DNA of 64,000 nt from Reticulitermes lucifugus (GCA_026260175.1 JAKCWW010000784.1:24455-88454), one strand, 5' to 3'; positions 34,087 through 46,079 are shown, counted from the first letter of the stretch. Numbers and translations are program-made. The notes: generated by a model from the letters alone, not told the origin.

Positions 34087-34315
34087 TGCTTCATGTAGTA
34101 GCTTGTAGTCCGGTGGTACCGGGTTCGAATCAAGGCCTGTACACGTGCTATTGTGACAGAGGCCTTCGTGGTCTTCCTTATTCTAACACTAAGGTAGTAT
34201 ATTGAAACAGAGCAAGAGCGCTATAGTCACCAACTTTCCAAAATATACAGAATAAGCCTTTCACTTCGTTAAAAATTAAATAATACAATGGCTACAAAGC
34301 ATCGTTAAATAAAAA
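34087..34315 (+). repeat. tRNA-derived SINE remnant, separate body (SINE-E)
   Basis: A box-B-like GGGTTCGAATC follows GTAGTCCGGTGGTACC, then GGCCTTCGTGGTCTTCCTTA, ACACTAAGGTAGTATATTG, CAGAGCAAGAGCGCTATAG and a tail AAAGCATCGTTAAATAAA. Only one copy in the window, so the family definition is tentative. Box A is not clear. Confidence 0.5.
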
Positions 34316-36680
34316 GTTCCCTAATTTTATTAATCTGATATACTCTTCCGTGGTTTTATTATGATGTAATGCATACGGTCAAGTGATGTTTTATTCTTCA
34401 TTTTGAATGAATTGTAGAGAAAAGGGGTAAAGACGGACGTTCACGGATCGTCTGTTCACAATCTTCGCGACAAACATTTTATATATTTTCGTACTTCGCG
34501 TCTAATTTAAACTTAAAGAAAGTAACTGAAATTATGGTTCACAGGAAACGTCACTTGGAGCACAGAAATATCAAGGCGAAATGAGTTCGTGTTTAAACGC
34601 AGCGTCGTGAAGAGATACGGGGAGTACGGCCAAAGTAAGGTCAACGCCGTCGGAACCCCAGCATTAACCTTAGGGTCCGGCCGCTTACTCCCGAGCGGCC
34701 CCAGTGGACAGGAAGTCGGAATAGACTGACAGCAGGTCTCAGCGCGGAGGCGAAGAGGAAAGTCAGACCCGGTACAACTGATCGAACCCAAATATTTTAC
34801 CTAGTAGGATTATGAGAGTTCATATTATTAACATGCGTCCACGCATTAATCTTGGCACTGGGTGGACATGAATGATCAGCTTCACGTTCCAGCCGCTGTG
34901 TCCCCATATCAAAAGCTGGTATCCATCAGATTTTGATGTAGCGGGAAAGAGAGAAATTCCTTCTCCTTCCCTAAATCAAGCCGTGGTTATATTCAGTGAC
35001 TTTACTCACTGAGGTCTGAATCATAGAATATAGTTAGGAGAACAGCGTAATGGAATACAGATGAGTTGAGGATACATGGAATTTAAAGCACTCTAATAAG
35101 AACATTGTACGTCACACATAATCAACACCGTCTAAACTAGGGAATGATTAAATACTGATGTCAAAATTGTAGTCCAGTTTCTTATATAGCGACTGTATCA
35201 CCGACAGAAGACTAAACAGGCTACGCGGCGGTTTTTGTGAATCCCCAACGCAGCTGTCGTGAGCACATCACATGCACGGGGAAGTACAAGCGACATGCGT
35301 GCCTGTTTGTGTGAGTGCCAGAGTGACGTATGAAGCAGAACACCTGCCGGCTGTCATACGCTGCAATCTGTTGATATTCGGGGAAAGGGGCAATCGGATT
35401 AAAGTACACTGCACTTTTTTCGTGCAGAGCGATAGAATAATCAATGAGTTCGTATTGTTATGGCAGGAAATTAAAAACTACCAGAATATTTTATTCACCA
35501 GTAGTATGACGTTCTAATAGTTTCATCAAATAAAAAAAGACGCGTTGAAACAACATGTCTCATTGTATTTGTAGCATAAGCCAAAATAAACAGGCTTAAG
35601 ACACTGTTCAATGTGTTCATATCACTTTTTCTTACATTTAGTGTCTTCTTCAATTAACCTTCAAAATATGCTGTGATAGATACATTTTTTTTGTTTAATT
35701 AGTTAATGAATCAATTAATTAAACGGTCCTCATTCATTAAAGGGCAATTTTTCTGCTGTATTTCTTACATGGCATAAAAAACACCAGGAAAAATGCACTG
35801 GTGCGAGTTCCGGTGAACTCGGGGTCCATTCCATAGGGCCTCCACATCCAATGAATTCATTACAAAGTACATTCAGTTACTACCTCACTTCGGTATGAAA
35901 ATGTAATGGAGCCACGTCTTATTGGTAAAAGAAATTTGAAAATTCTTCTAACAGGGAAGTTATTTTGCAATACTGACAATTGTACGTCTGTCTAAGGACA
36001 GAATGCATAGTAGGCAGCAACCTAAGACCAAATTGGAATTTTCTGAGTGAATCCTCCCAAATGATGCATATTAAACGTAACCTTACACCTTCTCTAAGTA
36101 AAAATATTGTGAGTAGAAGAACATACATCATTTACTAACACCATTATTTCAGAATGTATGGAGAACAGGGCAGTAACAGCAAACTGACTCCGTATTCATT
36201 CAGTTTACATTATTCCTACAGCAGAAATAATGGAATGACTCAAGTTTTATTGCATAATTATCTGATAATTACAATTACATTTTTGAAAAAAACATGAAAT
36301 GTAAGACCACATGGCAGCACTGCCCATAGCAGGGTTTTGTTAGGCCGGACTAAAGTTTTGCCCTGTAATTTAAAAATATTTAAAAATTTCAAATATATGT
36401 CTCTGTATTATTTATTTTCCATCTATTACCTAGTAGGCTTAATTTGAATGAACAGAAAAACTTGGCTGACAAGGTACAGAATATTTTATTTAACAATTTC
36501 CAAACGTTTTGACACGCAAGCCGAAAACATACCTCCATAATGTCTCTTAAGGGCATAAAGTATTTATGCTGGTATAACCCACACTTCTCTGTTTCAAAGA
36601 GTGCTCATATTTAAAAGTTACTTTTAAGAATGCATTTTCTGGTCATACGTGCCCAGAAAGTTTAAGTTAACCTGCATCAA
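34316..36680. other. Mostly unassigned; two possible old SINE-B traces
   Basis: About 34660-34800 (TAACCTTAGGGTCCGGCCGC, CAGTGGACAGG) and 34855-35030 (GGTGGACATGAATGATCAGC, CCAGCCGCTGTGTCCCC) recall the SINE-B body, but too weakly for a separate call. The GC-richer part 35215-35400 carries an 81-codon plus frame (35272-35517) without known domain. Confidence 0.4.
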
Positions 36681-36700
36681 TAATTAAATATATAGATATG

Positions 36701-36986
36701 TAAAGGTAAAGTTCACCCTAGAACAGGCCATGAAGGCCCAGAGGGGGAGTAGAGGTATAGCTCTACTCTTTCTTTAACCCTGGCACTAAATGGGGGTGGG
36801 TGGTCAACGTCACGCCCCGGCCGCTTTACCCCCGGGAAAGAGACCCGGTACGCATTGTACAGGAGGCTGGGTAGGCCCCAGGGCCGGTCTGGACCGGTAC
36901 GGAAAATCTCGCCCCCACTGGGATTCCATCCCCGGACCGTCCAGCCCGTAGAAAGTCGCTATACCGACTGCGCTATTCCGGCCCAC
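36701..36986 (-). repeat. SINE-B, full-length
   Basis: Head GGGCCGGAATAGCGCAGTCG on the minus strand, body complete, and tail TGAACTTTACCTTTA. A 10-bp AT-rich direct repeat TAAATATATA occurs at 36685-36694 and 36990-36999. It could be the target duplication, although it is of low complexity. Confidence 0.92.
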
Positions 36987-37159
36987 ACATAAATATATAT
37001 CATAATGAAATCTACAGTGCGTGTAGTGTTTTTTTTTATGTCCACTTTAATATTATTCTCCATTTTGTGCCTATCTTTCCCCTTTGGGGTTTCAGTCTAA
37101 AATGTGGTACTTGTGTATTCAGAGAAATACATATAATATTAAAGCTGACCACGAAGTAA
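36987..37159. other. No identifiable feature
   Basis: Short AT-rich interval. Confidence 0.35.
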
Positions 37160-37320
37160 CAGAATATGAGCATAAGGACTGGATTGAACTGACTAAAGAT
37201 AAAATTGATTGGCAAAACTTCAAACTTAGTAATGAAAATATGGGTCCCATAACAGGCTGACAATTTCTCGATGAACTGAATAGCAATTAGCTTCTGATAT
37301 TGGACTGTTCCAAAGATTTA
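37160..37320 (+). repeat. LINE tail fragment
   Basis: GATGAACTGAATAGCAATTAG and AAGGACTGGATTGAACTGAC recall the tail of the LINE family at 33780. Short and degraded, so tentative. Confidence 0.4.
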
Positions 37321-37322
37321 TT

Positions 37323-37355
37323 ACTACTATTATTATTATTATTATTATTATTATT
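37323..37355. repeat. (ATT)n microsatellite
   Basis: About eleven ATT units. Confidence 0.95.
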
Positions 37356-38770
37356 GTGTCTGTTTCATATGTGTCTTGTTCATTGTCCGTTGTTATTCGT
37401 GTTTGTATGTTGTGCTGTTTCTGTAATTGGCCATCTGGCTGTTGACTCGGAACGCTAATAAATTAGAATTGAATTTGAATTGAATTATTATTACATAGTT
37501 ATCAATATCACCATTCTATATGAAAGAGTTTTAATTCTTATGTTGAGATATTACAACGTACATTGTGCTTGCTCGAGCAAGAAGAGATAAGAATAAAATA
37601 CATACTCGTAAGGTGTATTGTTAAAACCCCAGGCTTTATTGTGAGGCTGAAATACACCCCAAGTGCAACATCCAACATACCTAAAATATGAGGGTTTCCT
37701 GTTCCTTACATTCTTTTTGTGGGAGTTGAGAATATTTTCGAAATTCAAAACTTGAAGTCGACAGTATCCACTTTTATGAATGGATTTTGTGAAACCCAAG
37801 CAATACACGGTACTTGGGCTGTCTTAAGAAGGCAGCTTCAGGGCTTCTTTGACAAGTTCAGTTCCCATTTGGAAAATAAATATTTTGCATTACCTCCAAG
37901 TCAAGTTCACAGGAGTAAAGTGTGGGTTGAACGAGCCACGTGAAGCAAAATATATGAGTAAATATTTCTACACAACCACCAAATCCTCCATTACGTCATC
38001 CATGACAGGGATAACCAAATCAAGAGAGGTGTCTGACAAATCAAGCAAAGAATATCGGAAGTGAAGATTATACTCTTCCCAGATATAAGACCTTATAGAA
38101 TTGTGTAAGTCTACCGACGCTTGAAGGTAGATGATAAAGAGAGCTGCAGGATCTTCTGAAAAGTCGGTACACATCAACCAAACTAGATGGCGTCACGTAC
38201 CAGAAGAGAGCAAACTGAATAATTACAGCTGTGACGCACTCGAAACTCACATATCAAAAGCTGGCTTTTCATCGGCCTAATATCAAGGGCTGTCAAGGCT
38301 TTACGAAACGAAGCAGACTCTAGTGACTTAATCAAAACCGTGACGTAAAAGCGTCCTTAAGAAGTCGATGACTAGTCAGCCGCTCAACGAATGCCCCACC
38401 ATTCATGAAGAAAACCACAATTAAAGCGGTCACGAAAGCCGCCCTTTCAATGCTATCCTGAGTCAGATCAATCTAACAAACCATAAATCTGCACGTTAAA
38501 TTTTTCTAAGACCCGACTTAATAATACCTTACCACCTACGTATACATCTCCAAAACGTCCCCTTATCTTGGAGTATCGCAACCTCAATTTTGTAAACATT
38601 TATTATTTCCTCACGTGTTCTACTCGTCCTGCCAATTTCATTCTTCTGACGTAAATTGATACTTTTAGCTACAGTAAGAGAAATTAAGAATCCTTAGACT
38701 GTATTTTTTCATTTGTCCAACTACTACCCTGTTCTTGGCTTCAAGGTCTCTCATCTGCCTTAATTTTATA
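37356..38770. other. No identifiable feature
   Basis: Frames at 37551-37808, 37719-37943, 37849-38064 and 37968-38177 have no recognisable domain. No splice or repeat structure I could support. Confidence 0.4.
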
Positions 38771-38774
38771 CACA

Positions 38775-38860
38775 GTAACCCTCGCCCAACGCGGGTTTGA
38801 CTGCCCGCGGTTGAAAATAAATTGCCGAAAGCTAAACAATTGAAATACGCGCAAATAAAT
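38775..38860 (+). mobile_element. Possible pogo/Tigger-type transposon end
   Basis: CAGTAACCCTCGCCCAACGC followed by GGGTTTGACTGCCCGCGGTTG resembles the terminal inverted repeats of pogo-like DNA transposons (CAGT...CCCTCG...AACGCGGG...). Only one end is visible, with no transposase, so this is a tentative remnant. Confidence 0.35.
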
Positions 38861-40002
38861 AACGGCAGTTACTCAACCACCACACAAGCTGGTAGCATCA
38901 ACCACCCAACCAGAAATTACTAAAAACAAATTTCTTTAAAATACTTAATCTCAGTAATTTTAAAACTCCTTTAAAGACAGAAACATATCTAACGGTTGTC
39001 AACTGCAAATTACACATCCCTGTTATATATCCAGCGCTTTTCATACTGAGAAAAGAGTGGATTCTAACTAATGCAGGCATAAATTTAGCGAATTTTTAGG
39101 TTCCTTTCTTCAAAAGGGACACTTTTGGACTCTGACAACACTTAGGGCTATTATTGTTAGTTTTCTCCATACAGAGCTTGACGGACAGCATAACGGATAT
39201 TGTGATTAAGCCAAACTCTTTGTGTGAGTGCCTGTGTGAGTCACACCTTGGTTTTCTCTGAGATATGTGCTGAGGCCGAAGAAACAGATAAGCATCGAGC
39301 GTGTAACTCAACATAACACAACCAGATAGCTACACTGCCATAAATGAAATTAAGACATTGTTTCCGTTATGAATGAAGAAATGACCGATGATTTTGCCTC
39401 CTTTTCTGTCTTTTTCTGTTAATATCGTTTCCTTATTTTATGTCCTTATTTGTGTGTTATCTAACTTTATATTAACTCTCTCCTCTTTTTTCTTTCATTT
39501 CAAGGCATTCAGTGTTGTACTACTTCATTATGTTAACACTGCACAATTGTTGGTATGCCAGGATTATTTCGCTTTCACTTGTTGAAGCAGTTGGTTAAAT
39601 GACCGAGCAGATATATGACGTATATATGAGCAATAATGTTGACGTGGAAGTAGTAAGAACTGAGGAGAATCACGAAAACTTCGAGGCGAAGGGTGAAGTA
39701 AAGCTTTGGTTCCTAGACCTTAACTAGCCAGACAGAAGCCTAGTGCCTTGTCAACTGGATTTCCTTTCTTCTGTCATCACTGTCCTCTGCGACTTTCATT
39801 TTTACACATTTCACAACTCGCCCCCTCCCCGGATGGAGAGATTAATGTGCCGCGACACGACACAGCTGCCCGCGGAGGAATTGTCACAAAGGCCTGCCTT
39901 TCCATTGTCTAGTTATTTTACGTCTCAATCATGTACTTACGTTTCGCAACGCTGCCCTTTTGATTACCTTCAGAAAATTCCTGGATATTACCTCAAATTA
40001 AG
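38861..40002. other. No identifiable feature
   Basis: AT-rich DNA. The 116-codon plus frame 39743-40093 overlaps the SINE-B start and has no domain. Confidence 0.35.
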
Positions 40003-40016
40003 CAAAGATCTTACTA

Positions 40017-40260
40017 TAAAAGTAAAGTTCACCGTAGAACAGGCCATGAAGGCCCAGAGGGGGAGTACAGATATAGCTCTACTCTTTCTTTAACCTCGGC
40101 GCTAGATGAGGGCGGGTGGTGAACGCCACGACCCGGCCGCTTAACCCCCGGCAATGACCCGGTACCCATTGTACAGGAGGCTGGGTAGGCCCCAGGGCCG
40201 GTCTGAACGGGTGCTGAATATCTCGCCCCCACCGGGATTCGAGCCCCGGACCATCTAGCC
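40017..40260 (-). repeat. SINE-B, 5'-truncated with exact 14-bp target duplication
   Basis: Minus strand: begins at GGGCTAGATGGTCCGGGGCT (the tRNA box A half is absent) and runs through the full body to CTATTGTACAGG-equivalents and the 3' CATGGCCTGTTCTACGGTG. The direct repeat CAAAGATCTTACTA lies at 40003-40016 and 40261-40274 exactly. A truncated head with intact target duplications points to incomplete reverse transcription. Confidence 0.92.
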
Positions 40261-40274
40261 CAAAGATCTTACTA

Positions 40275-42180
40275 CAGTATTTCTAATTTCTAATTCTCTA
40301 ACCATTCCACTATTTCACGCTATAAAATCTGAGCCACTGATAGCATCATTAAATAAATCTTAAGCAAATATACACGATTCTTCGAAACCGTATTTTACTG
40401 TAGTTCTTCAGATCATGAAATTCTGAACCCTTCCTCTATGGGCCCATAACGGAACAAAGGGGTCTTTGAGAAGAGGGAGTGGGACAATAAAAAAAAGCAA
40501 CACAAAATGCGCTGATACAAAAACCCTGTGATATTAGTCATGAGTTACGTAATTCAGCCCTCTTTTGTGTAATGCTGTGAAGGATATAAGGGCAGGTGGT
40601 TAAGCTGATTACGATGTTAGCTAGTTATTTTCACCTGGCATCCAGAACATACGAATGATATAAGTGTCCATAAAGGGTAAAGTACGCTCTGTACCAAAAA
40701 ATGTTGTTTATGGTTTTGTTAGTAAAGAACACCGCATCAACTACAGACGTTCCAAGGATCAATTGATATAGTTTGAAATGTATATCTGTTTTATTCCTTC
40801 CTACAGAGTACAGATGGTCAGTAAGATGGCGATATAATATGTAGGCACATTTTGAATGTTCTTATTTGTTGAATGTATATTGTGGCCCAAATGTCAGATA
40901 CAATGATCAGTAAAGTGTACACTAAAATATGGTTGACTTTTGGGGCACTATGTATATCACGTATGTACTCAAACACAGCGCGTTATAGCATACTTAAAAC
41001 TTACCTGGCCTATATCACCACATTTATTCCGTAAAGCAGCATGTTGGTTTGGTGACAATAACACTTTAAAATTTGCTTTCAGTTTCTCATAAACAAAATT
41101 CTCTCACTAATAATTGCAGGACTTTACTGCGGTTTAATTACAATGGTGATCATGGTCGGTGAGACAGTAATTATCCCTGAAACGTTGGCAATACAGCCTG
41201 AACCTACACGATGCTATAATCTTCAAGGCGAAGGGAAAGATAGGGAGAGTAATTATCTCCGAAGAGTCGAAAATACTGCCTCTATCTACAGGGGCTATCA
41301 GTTAAAGATAGACCCACATCTAAATTCTTCGATTGCACTGAGAGTGTAATTAAACGTGTATTTAATTATATCTTCATATTTTAGCGAGTTATATGCCCAA
41401 AGACTGAGTATAAGAGACTTTACTCGGTTACTGTATCAGGTTTCCAGTTTTCGTATTCATATGTATATGAAAATGAAATGGCAGAATGAATCTAAGCTAC
41501 GTGTTGGGGGAGGGGGGGGACCCGAACACAGTTTCTGTACAAAAATGAATACAGCTCACTGTTATATCACAACAGTTATACAAAGCGTGCCCTACAAATA
41601 GCTGCCTACGGTCAAATGCGGTCACGCCTACGGATTACGTGGTTTCCAAAGCTTACACAAAAGAAACGAAGGCATTTTTATGTTAATGAATTAAATCCCC
41701 AAATGAACACGATTTTCATACCTATTTTATTAATGGAAAAAAAGACGTAATATGCAAAGTCATGGTAACGTGTAGCTTGGACGGTTAAGGTTTTAACATA
41801 ACTTTCTTTTAAATTACCCATTTTAAGGTCTTAATGCGTGAAACTAACCAAATAATGTTTTTTATAACATTTGGCCCTACAGTCATGGATGACATTAAAG
41901 ACACAATAGCCTTAAACGGAAGATTTAAATATGAACAGCACAAGAAGCTGCCTTTCTGAATGTTGTTAAATCCTGCAATATATAATACATTTTTATGTTA
42001 ATAACATCTGAACATTCATCTTATGTGTCATTTTCTTTCAGAATTTAACCACAGCTTATATCTTCTCTGGTTTCTACAAGAAAAGTACAGATTTATAGGG
42101 AGAAGTTTGCTGTAAATATACAGTATATGTGAGCTTGTAGAATTAATGTTAAGTAAAGGCAAAGGAGAAATTGTTTCTCT
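40275..42180. other. No identifiable feature; G-run at 41508
   Basis: A G-rich run (GGGGGAGGGGGGGGA) lies at about 41506-41521. A weak GAAAC motif trace at about 41161-41187 (TTATCCCTGAAACGTTGG) lacks the rest of the hammerhead-like core. No gene recognised. Confidence 0.4.
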
Positions 42181-42204
42181 GTTTAAGGATCATAACATAT
42201 ATCT

Positions 42205-42340
42205 GTGTGAGTGAGTGGAAGTAAAGTTCCGTGTATTTTTACTCTTAGCACTAGAGGAAAAATTTCATCTTCACGCTCCGGATGATTTTACAGTCAGAGA
42301 AATTCCCTAATAACCACTGAATAAGAGGGTAGAACATATA
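42205..42340 (-). repeat. Old SINE-B-like remnant
   Basis: GGAAGTAAAGTTCC, TTTTACTCTTAGCACTAGAGG and CACGCTCCGGATGATTTTAC, then GAATAAGAGGGTAG, follow the SINE-B order on the minus strand. Strongly degraded. Confidence 0.45.
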
Positions 42341-42588
42341 AATATTCTTGCCGTTAAACACGGCATTATAAAGACGTACAGAGAAGTGGAGGTAAACGCC
42401 ATGCATTCATAAACTAGGGACGCTCCAACGCTTCTACTACCTGTATATAAGGAGAAGGTGAAAGCCGTTAATAACAACTCAAAGTTCAGCACCTTATTTA
42501 ATCTCAAAATGTACTAAAGGTTTTGGCCTACTTGGCCATCAACAAATAATCTTTCTGGATAAAAATATTAAAAAATATTAAAATATTA

Positions 42589-42591
<3 letters not shown>

Positions 42592-42620
<29 letters not shown>
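42592..42620. repeat. (TA)n microsatellite
   Basis: Pure TA tract, interrupted by the SINE-B insertion and resumed at 42909-42932. Confidence 0.95.
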
Positions 42621-42625
<5 letters not shown>

Positions 42626-42908
42626 AAGGTAAAGTTCTCCATAGAACGGGCCATGAAGGCCCAGAGGGGGAGTAGAGGTATAGTTCTACTCTTTCTTTAA
42701 CCCTAAAACTAGATGAGGGTGGGTGGTCAACTACACGTCCCGGCCGCTTTACCCCCGGGAAAGAGGCCCGGTATCCATTGTACAGGAGGCTGAGTGGGCC
42801 CCAGGACCGATCTGGACGGCTGCGGAAAATCTCGCCCCGACCGGGATTCGATCCCCGGAGTATCCAGCCCGTAGCGAGTCGCTATACCGACTGCGCTATC
42901 CCGGCCCC
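42621..42908 (-). repeat. SINE-B, full-length, inserted into a (TA)n tract
   Basis: Head GGGGCCGGGATAGCGCAGTC on the minus strand, box-B-like GGGGATCGAATCC, complete body, and tail ACTTTACCTTTACCTT. TA repeats lie on both sides, so the duplicated target site is hidden in them. Confidence 0.93.
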
Positions 42909-42932
42909 CATATATATATATATATATATATA
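42909..42932. repeat. (TA)n microsatellite, distal half
   Basis: Continuation of the TA tract at 42592 beyond the SINE. Confidence 0.9.
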
Positions 42933-43084
42933 TGTAATTATGTATAACATACCTTAATTACAACAGGATATTTATGCCAAAGCTTTTACTACCGAAGAGA
43001 AATCTGGTAGGTACTGAGTAAGGCTGGAAGGTACAGCTGTACTTATCTTGAGCAGTACACCATTAAAATGTATGACTCAATCGA

Positions 43085-43290
43085 CATAGAGTTTCTGAAA
43101 TTTGGCACTAGGCTCCAGCCACTTTAACGCCCAGAAGAAATTCTAAGCACGCATTAATGTTGAGGCTGTATGGACCCCAGAATCGATTTGGATATAATGA
43201 GGAAGAGAAAAATTTGTTTGTGGGAAAAGGGCCCGAACCTTCCAGACAACATCTAGACACTCTGCAGAGGGCTACCACGTCTGAGTGTGC
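43085..43290 (-). repeat. Old SINE-B-like remnant
   Basis: TTTGGCACTAGGCTCCAGCC, ACTTTAACGCCCAGAAGAAA, GGCTGTATGGACCCCAGAAT and GGAAGAGAAAAATTTGTTTG follow the minus-strand SINE-B order. Head not recognised. A short frame here (43157-43342) is an artefact. Confidence 0.45.
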
Positions 43291-43756
43291 GGTATTTGTA
43301 AGTTCTGAGTTCCGTTTTGCAAAAGTTTATCCCGTCTCTTGACACAATGCATAAAAGAAAGCTTCCCTTCTTTAGAATCTAGAGGCTTTCTACCACCTCT
43401 TAAACTAAAGCACTGGCAAATATGGTTAAAATCTCTCGTCCTGGAGAGACTGCTTATACATTCTGCTTCTTGTCTGTCCCGCCTAAGTTTCGTTTAAGCC
43501 CTTCACTTATCGTTAAATTGCTAAAAGCGTCGTCAGCTGTCAATTTTGCGAAATGATAGATTTCCTTCTCTTAAAAACTCATCCGTTAAGATGTCAGAAA
43601 TACAATTTATTTGGCTCACTTAAATGCTAGAAGATTCTGTGTGTTTTATACGTTCATATTTATGTATTTGTTTAAGAAAATTATCTTATAGCGACAGAGG
43701 AAACAGAAATATAATTTTATTTAAAAGAAGAAATTTATAATGAAGGGATTAAAGAA

Positions 43757-43986
43757 TGTTTATTGTCCGACGAATGTACATTTTTACTCACTATTAATTT
43801 GTGAAACACAGTCCTACATGTTTTGAACTTTATCCCGGTTCATCTTCAGGAACTTCATGTAATAAATCAGTGTAATTTAAAATACTGAATTCCCTGAAGA
43901 TGAACCGGGATAAAGTTCAAAACATGTAGGACTGTGTTACACAAATTAATAGTGAATTAAAGTGTACATTTGTCGGACAATAAACA
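43757..43986. repeat. 94-bp inverted repeat made of two facing hammerhead-like motifs
   Basis: Arms 43757-43850 and 43893-43986, 89 of 94 matched, spacer 42 bp (43851-43892). The left arm reads on the minus strand, and the right arm on the plus strand, as CTGAAGA, T, GAAC...GTTC, AAAACATGTAGG. Both carry the same A where hammerheads have G after stem II. Stem I TCC with GGA is possible. The shared variant means the arms descend from one copy. Confidence 0.8.
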
Positions 43987-44302
43987 TAGAATTGAAAATG
44001 TACGGAATGAATAATATTAAGGATTAAAGGATCATTCTTGAGAAGCTAAAAGTGACACAGCTGGTCACTTTTTATTACACCAATGCTTCATATTAGTATT
44101 TATTTTCTCTGCATCCAACTCTATATAATCATAGCAATTGGTAGCTTCTTCCGGGACGACATTTTCCTCTCTCTCTCTTTAAGGCAGGATCCTTTCTGGT
44201 TACATTATAGTTTTCAACTAACCAAAATATTCGCATTTCACTTGGTTGTCATGCAATAAATTTTCACGCATTTCACTTGGTTGTGAATTATGTACCTTCA
44301 TG

Positions 44303-44337
44303 CCTGAAGATGGTTATATAGATCGAAACATACAGCA
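44303..44337 (+). ncRNA. Hammerhead-ribozyme-like core, complete core
   Basis: CTGAAGA (44304-44310), one extra T, weak stem GGTT with GATC (two G-U pairs), then GAAACATACAGCA. Stem I TGC (44301-44303) could pair with GCA (44335-44337). The ACATAC after GAA replaces the palindromic ACATGT of other copies. Flanks resemble those of the 24143 copy (A/T-rich, ATAT words). Confidence 0.55.
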
Positions 44338-44427
44338 AGCATTATTGAATATGATAAAATTGTTGCCTTTGATGATAAAAGTATATTAATATTGACAGGT
44401 GAATGAAATATGAGAATAGAGAATTCT

Positions 44428-44600
44428 AGGAATGACATTGTTAGGGAAAGACCAAAGTACTCGGAGAGTTATCTGTGCCAGTGTCCCTTTGTCCATCACA
44501 AGTCCCACATGGAATGGCCTGGGATCGCACTCAGGCCTCCGCGGAGACAGACCAGCGACTAACTGTCTGAGTCATGGCATGGACTGTATTCTTTTATCCC
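44428..44600 (-). repeat. SINE-D, 3'-part missing
   Basis: Minus strand: tRNA head CATGCCATGACTCAGACAGT, TAGTCGCTGGTCTGTCTCCG, then TTCCATGTGGGACTTGTGATG and CAGATAACTCTCCGAGTACT. It stops before the GCATCTGCTGCGGGG block. No target duplication found. Confidence 0.75.
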
Positions 44601-45695
44601 GAAATGAAAGGCAAGATGATCTTGAAGGTAAGACGGTAAGAATTTAGAAGGAACCTATCATCGCATATTTGGAGGTACACTCCAGTAATTCGACTGGACA
44701 GACAGATGGAAACAACGACACAATTCAGGACAGTCGGTAGTCCGACTAAACGCCGAACCCAGTACCAACAGAATACCAGTAACGCAGCCTAGCTGTGTAG
44801 AACTGTACTGTACTTTTTCTAGTTTGAATATATGGTTGGGTACCGTAGTAATTATACGCAAAACTCCCAAGTGTTATTCAGCTTTCAGAAGCAAAAGAAA
44901 AGTTTTAAAACTTTATATTTAAAATCAACATACACACAGTCAGAGAGTAGGGTAGAGTATAAAAGAATAGATACATGTAGGGCCTTGATGTATATATACA
45001 AGAAAATATATGGATTGACATACAGCCAGCTCTTTTGATACCAGCAACTTCACAGTAATGCATAAATCATGCCTTTTGTGAAAATTCCGTCTATTTGTTT
45101 ATTCCTTTCATTAGAGGGTTAAGAAGACCGACACGAAAGTCAGATAAATTGTATGAACGTTATCAACAGTTTCGCGTGATCCCAAATTACATTTCATTCT
45201 CTCATAGAAATTCGTACCTCTGAAGCTGAAGTGTGGTGTTTGTCACTGCTCGTTAAAGGAATTCCCTTCTCTCTCCTTTTGTGCTGTCTGCAGTGATCCC
45301 AACTGGACTTCATCAAACACGTATTGTAGGCACCGTGGTCATGTTTCTTTTTCTCTGCAACTGTAAAGCACTGAGGGACTCGTTATTCAACTATTTGTCC
45401 TGTAGTCCATTTACACACAGTGCGTTCTACCTTCAGAACTAGGGGTGAACAAACAGAAACGCATATAAACACCTTCTTCACTTATCAACTGAAATTCACG
45501 CCATGGGCCCCTTTATTACGCACATGGCTATAAGACTTGCGAAAACGGTCCGCTTTTTTGGAGGAGGTACTACCCTCAATAAGTGAAATGACTCCACTGC
45601 ACAGTTTAAAGACGATTTACACAAATACATAAAAAAATGTATCAAATTCATGTATCTGGGACGACAGTAAAATATAACAATTAGGTTTATGGCCA
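44601..45695. other. No identifiable feature
   Basis: Mixed-composition DNA. Nothing recognised. Confidence 0.35.
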
Positions 45696-45699
45696 AACT

Positions 45700-45960
45700 G
45701 GACTAACCAACCAACTCCAGGTAGCTGAGTTCTTCTTTTAAAGCAAATAGTTCATTAACTAGCCAAGAAATTCCCCGCATTTTATGGTACAACAAGGTTC
45801 ATTACGGCTATCCAGAGCAAGATGAATCTTGTTTACGTCCCCCTTTCCTATTTCTTGAAGATCCATTTTAATATTAATCTCCCATCTACCCCTAGGTCTT
45901 TCAAGTGGTTTCTTTCCCTCGGGTTTCCTCACCAAAACCCTGTATGAACCAAGTAGATTA
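45700..45960 (-). repeat. LINE 3'-end fragment
   Basis: The plus strand shows AACCAACTCCAGGTAGCTGA, CTAGCCAAGAAATTCCCCGC and GGTTCATTACGGCTATCC, then the CACCAAAACCCTGTATGAACC end. On the minus strand this is the Lys-Pro-Glu-Gly to AsnAlaGly-Phe tail plus GTTGG end. Degraded. Confidence 0.72.
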
Positions 45961-46079
45961 AAGTACGTGGAGGCTTTGTTATTTCGCTGAGGGCCTTCGG
46001 CCTCCCTTTTCGTATGTGAACAACGTGAATGCTAAAATATAGAAAAATATTATTTCTCTGTTGGTTCGTGATGTAAATC

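Noticed and set aside
35215-35517. Possible host exon in a GC-richer patch
   Set aside because: The 81-codon frame has no recognisable domain and no clear splice-site context; evidence is too thin.
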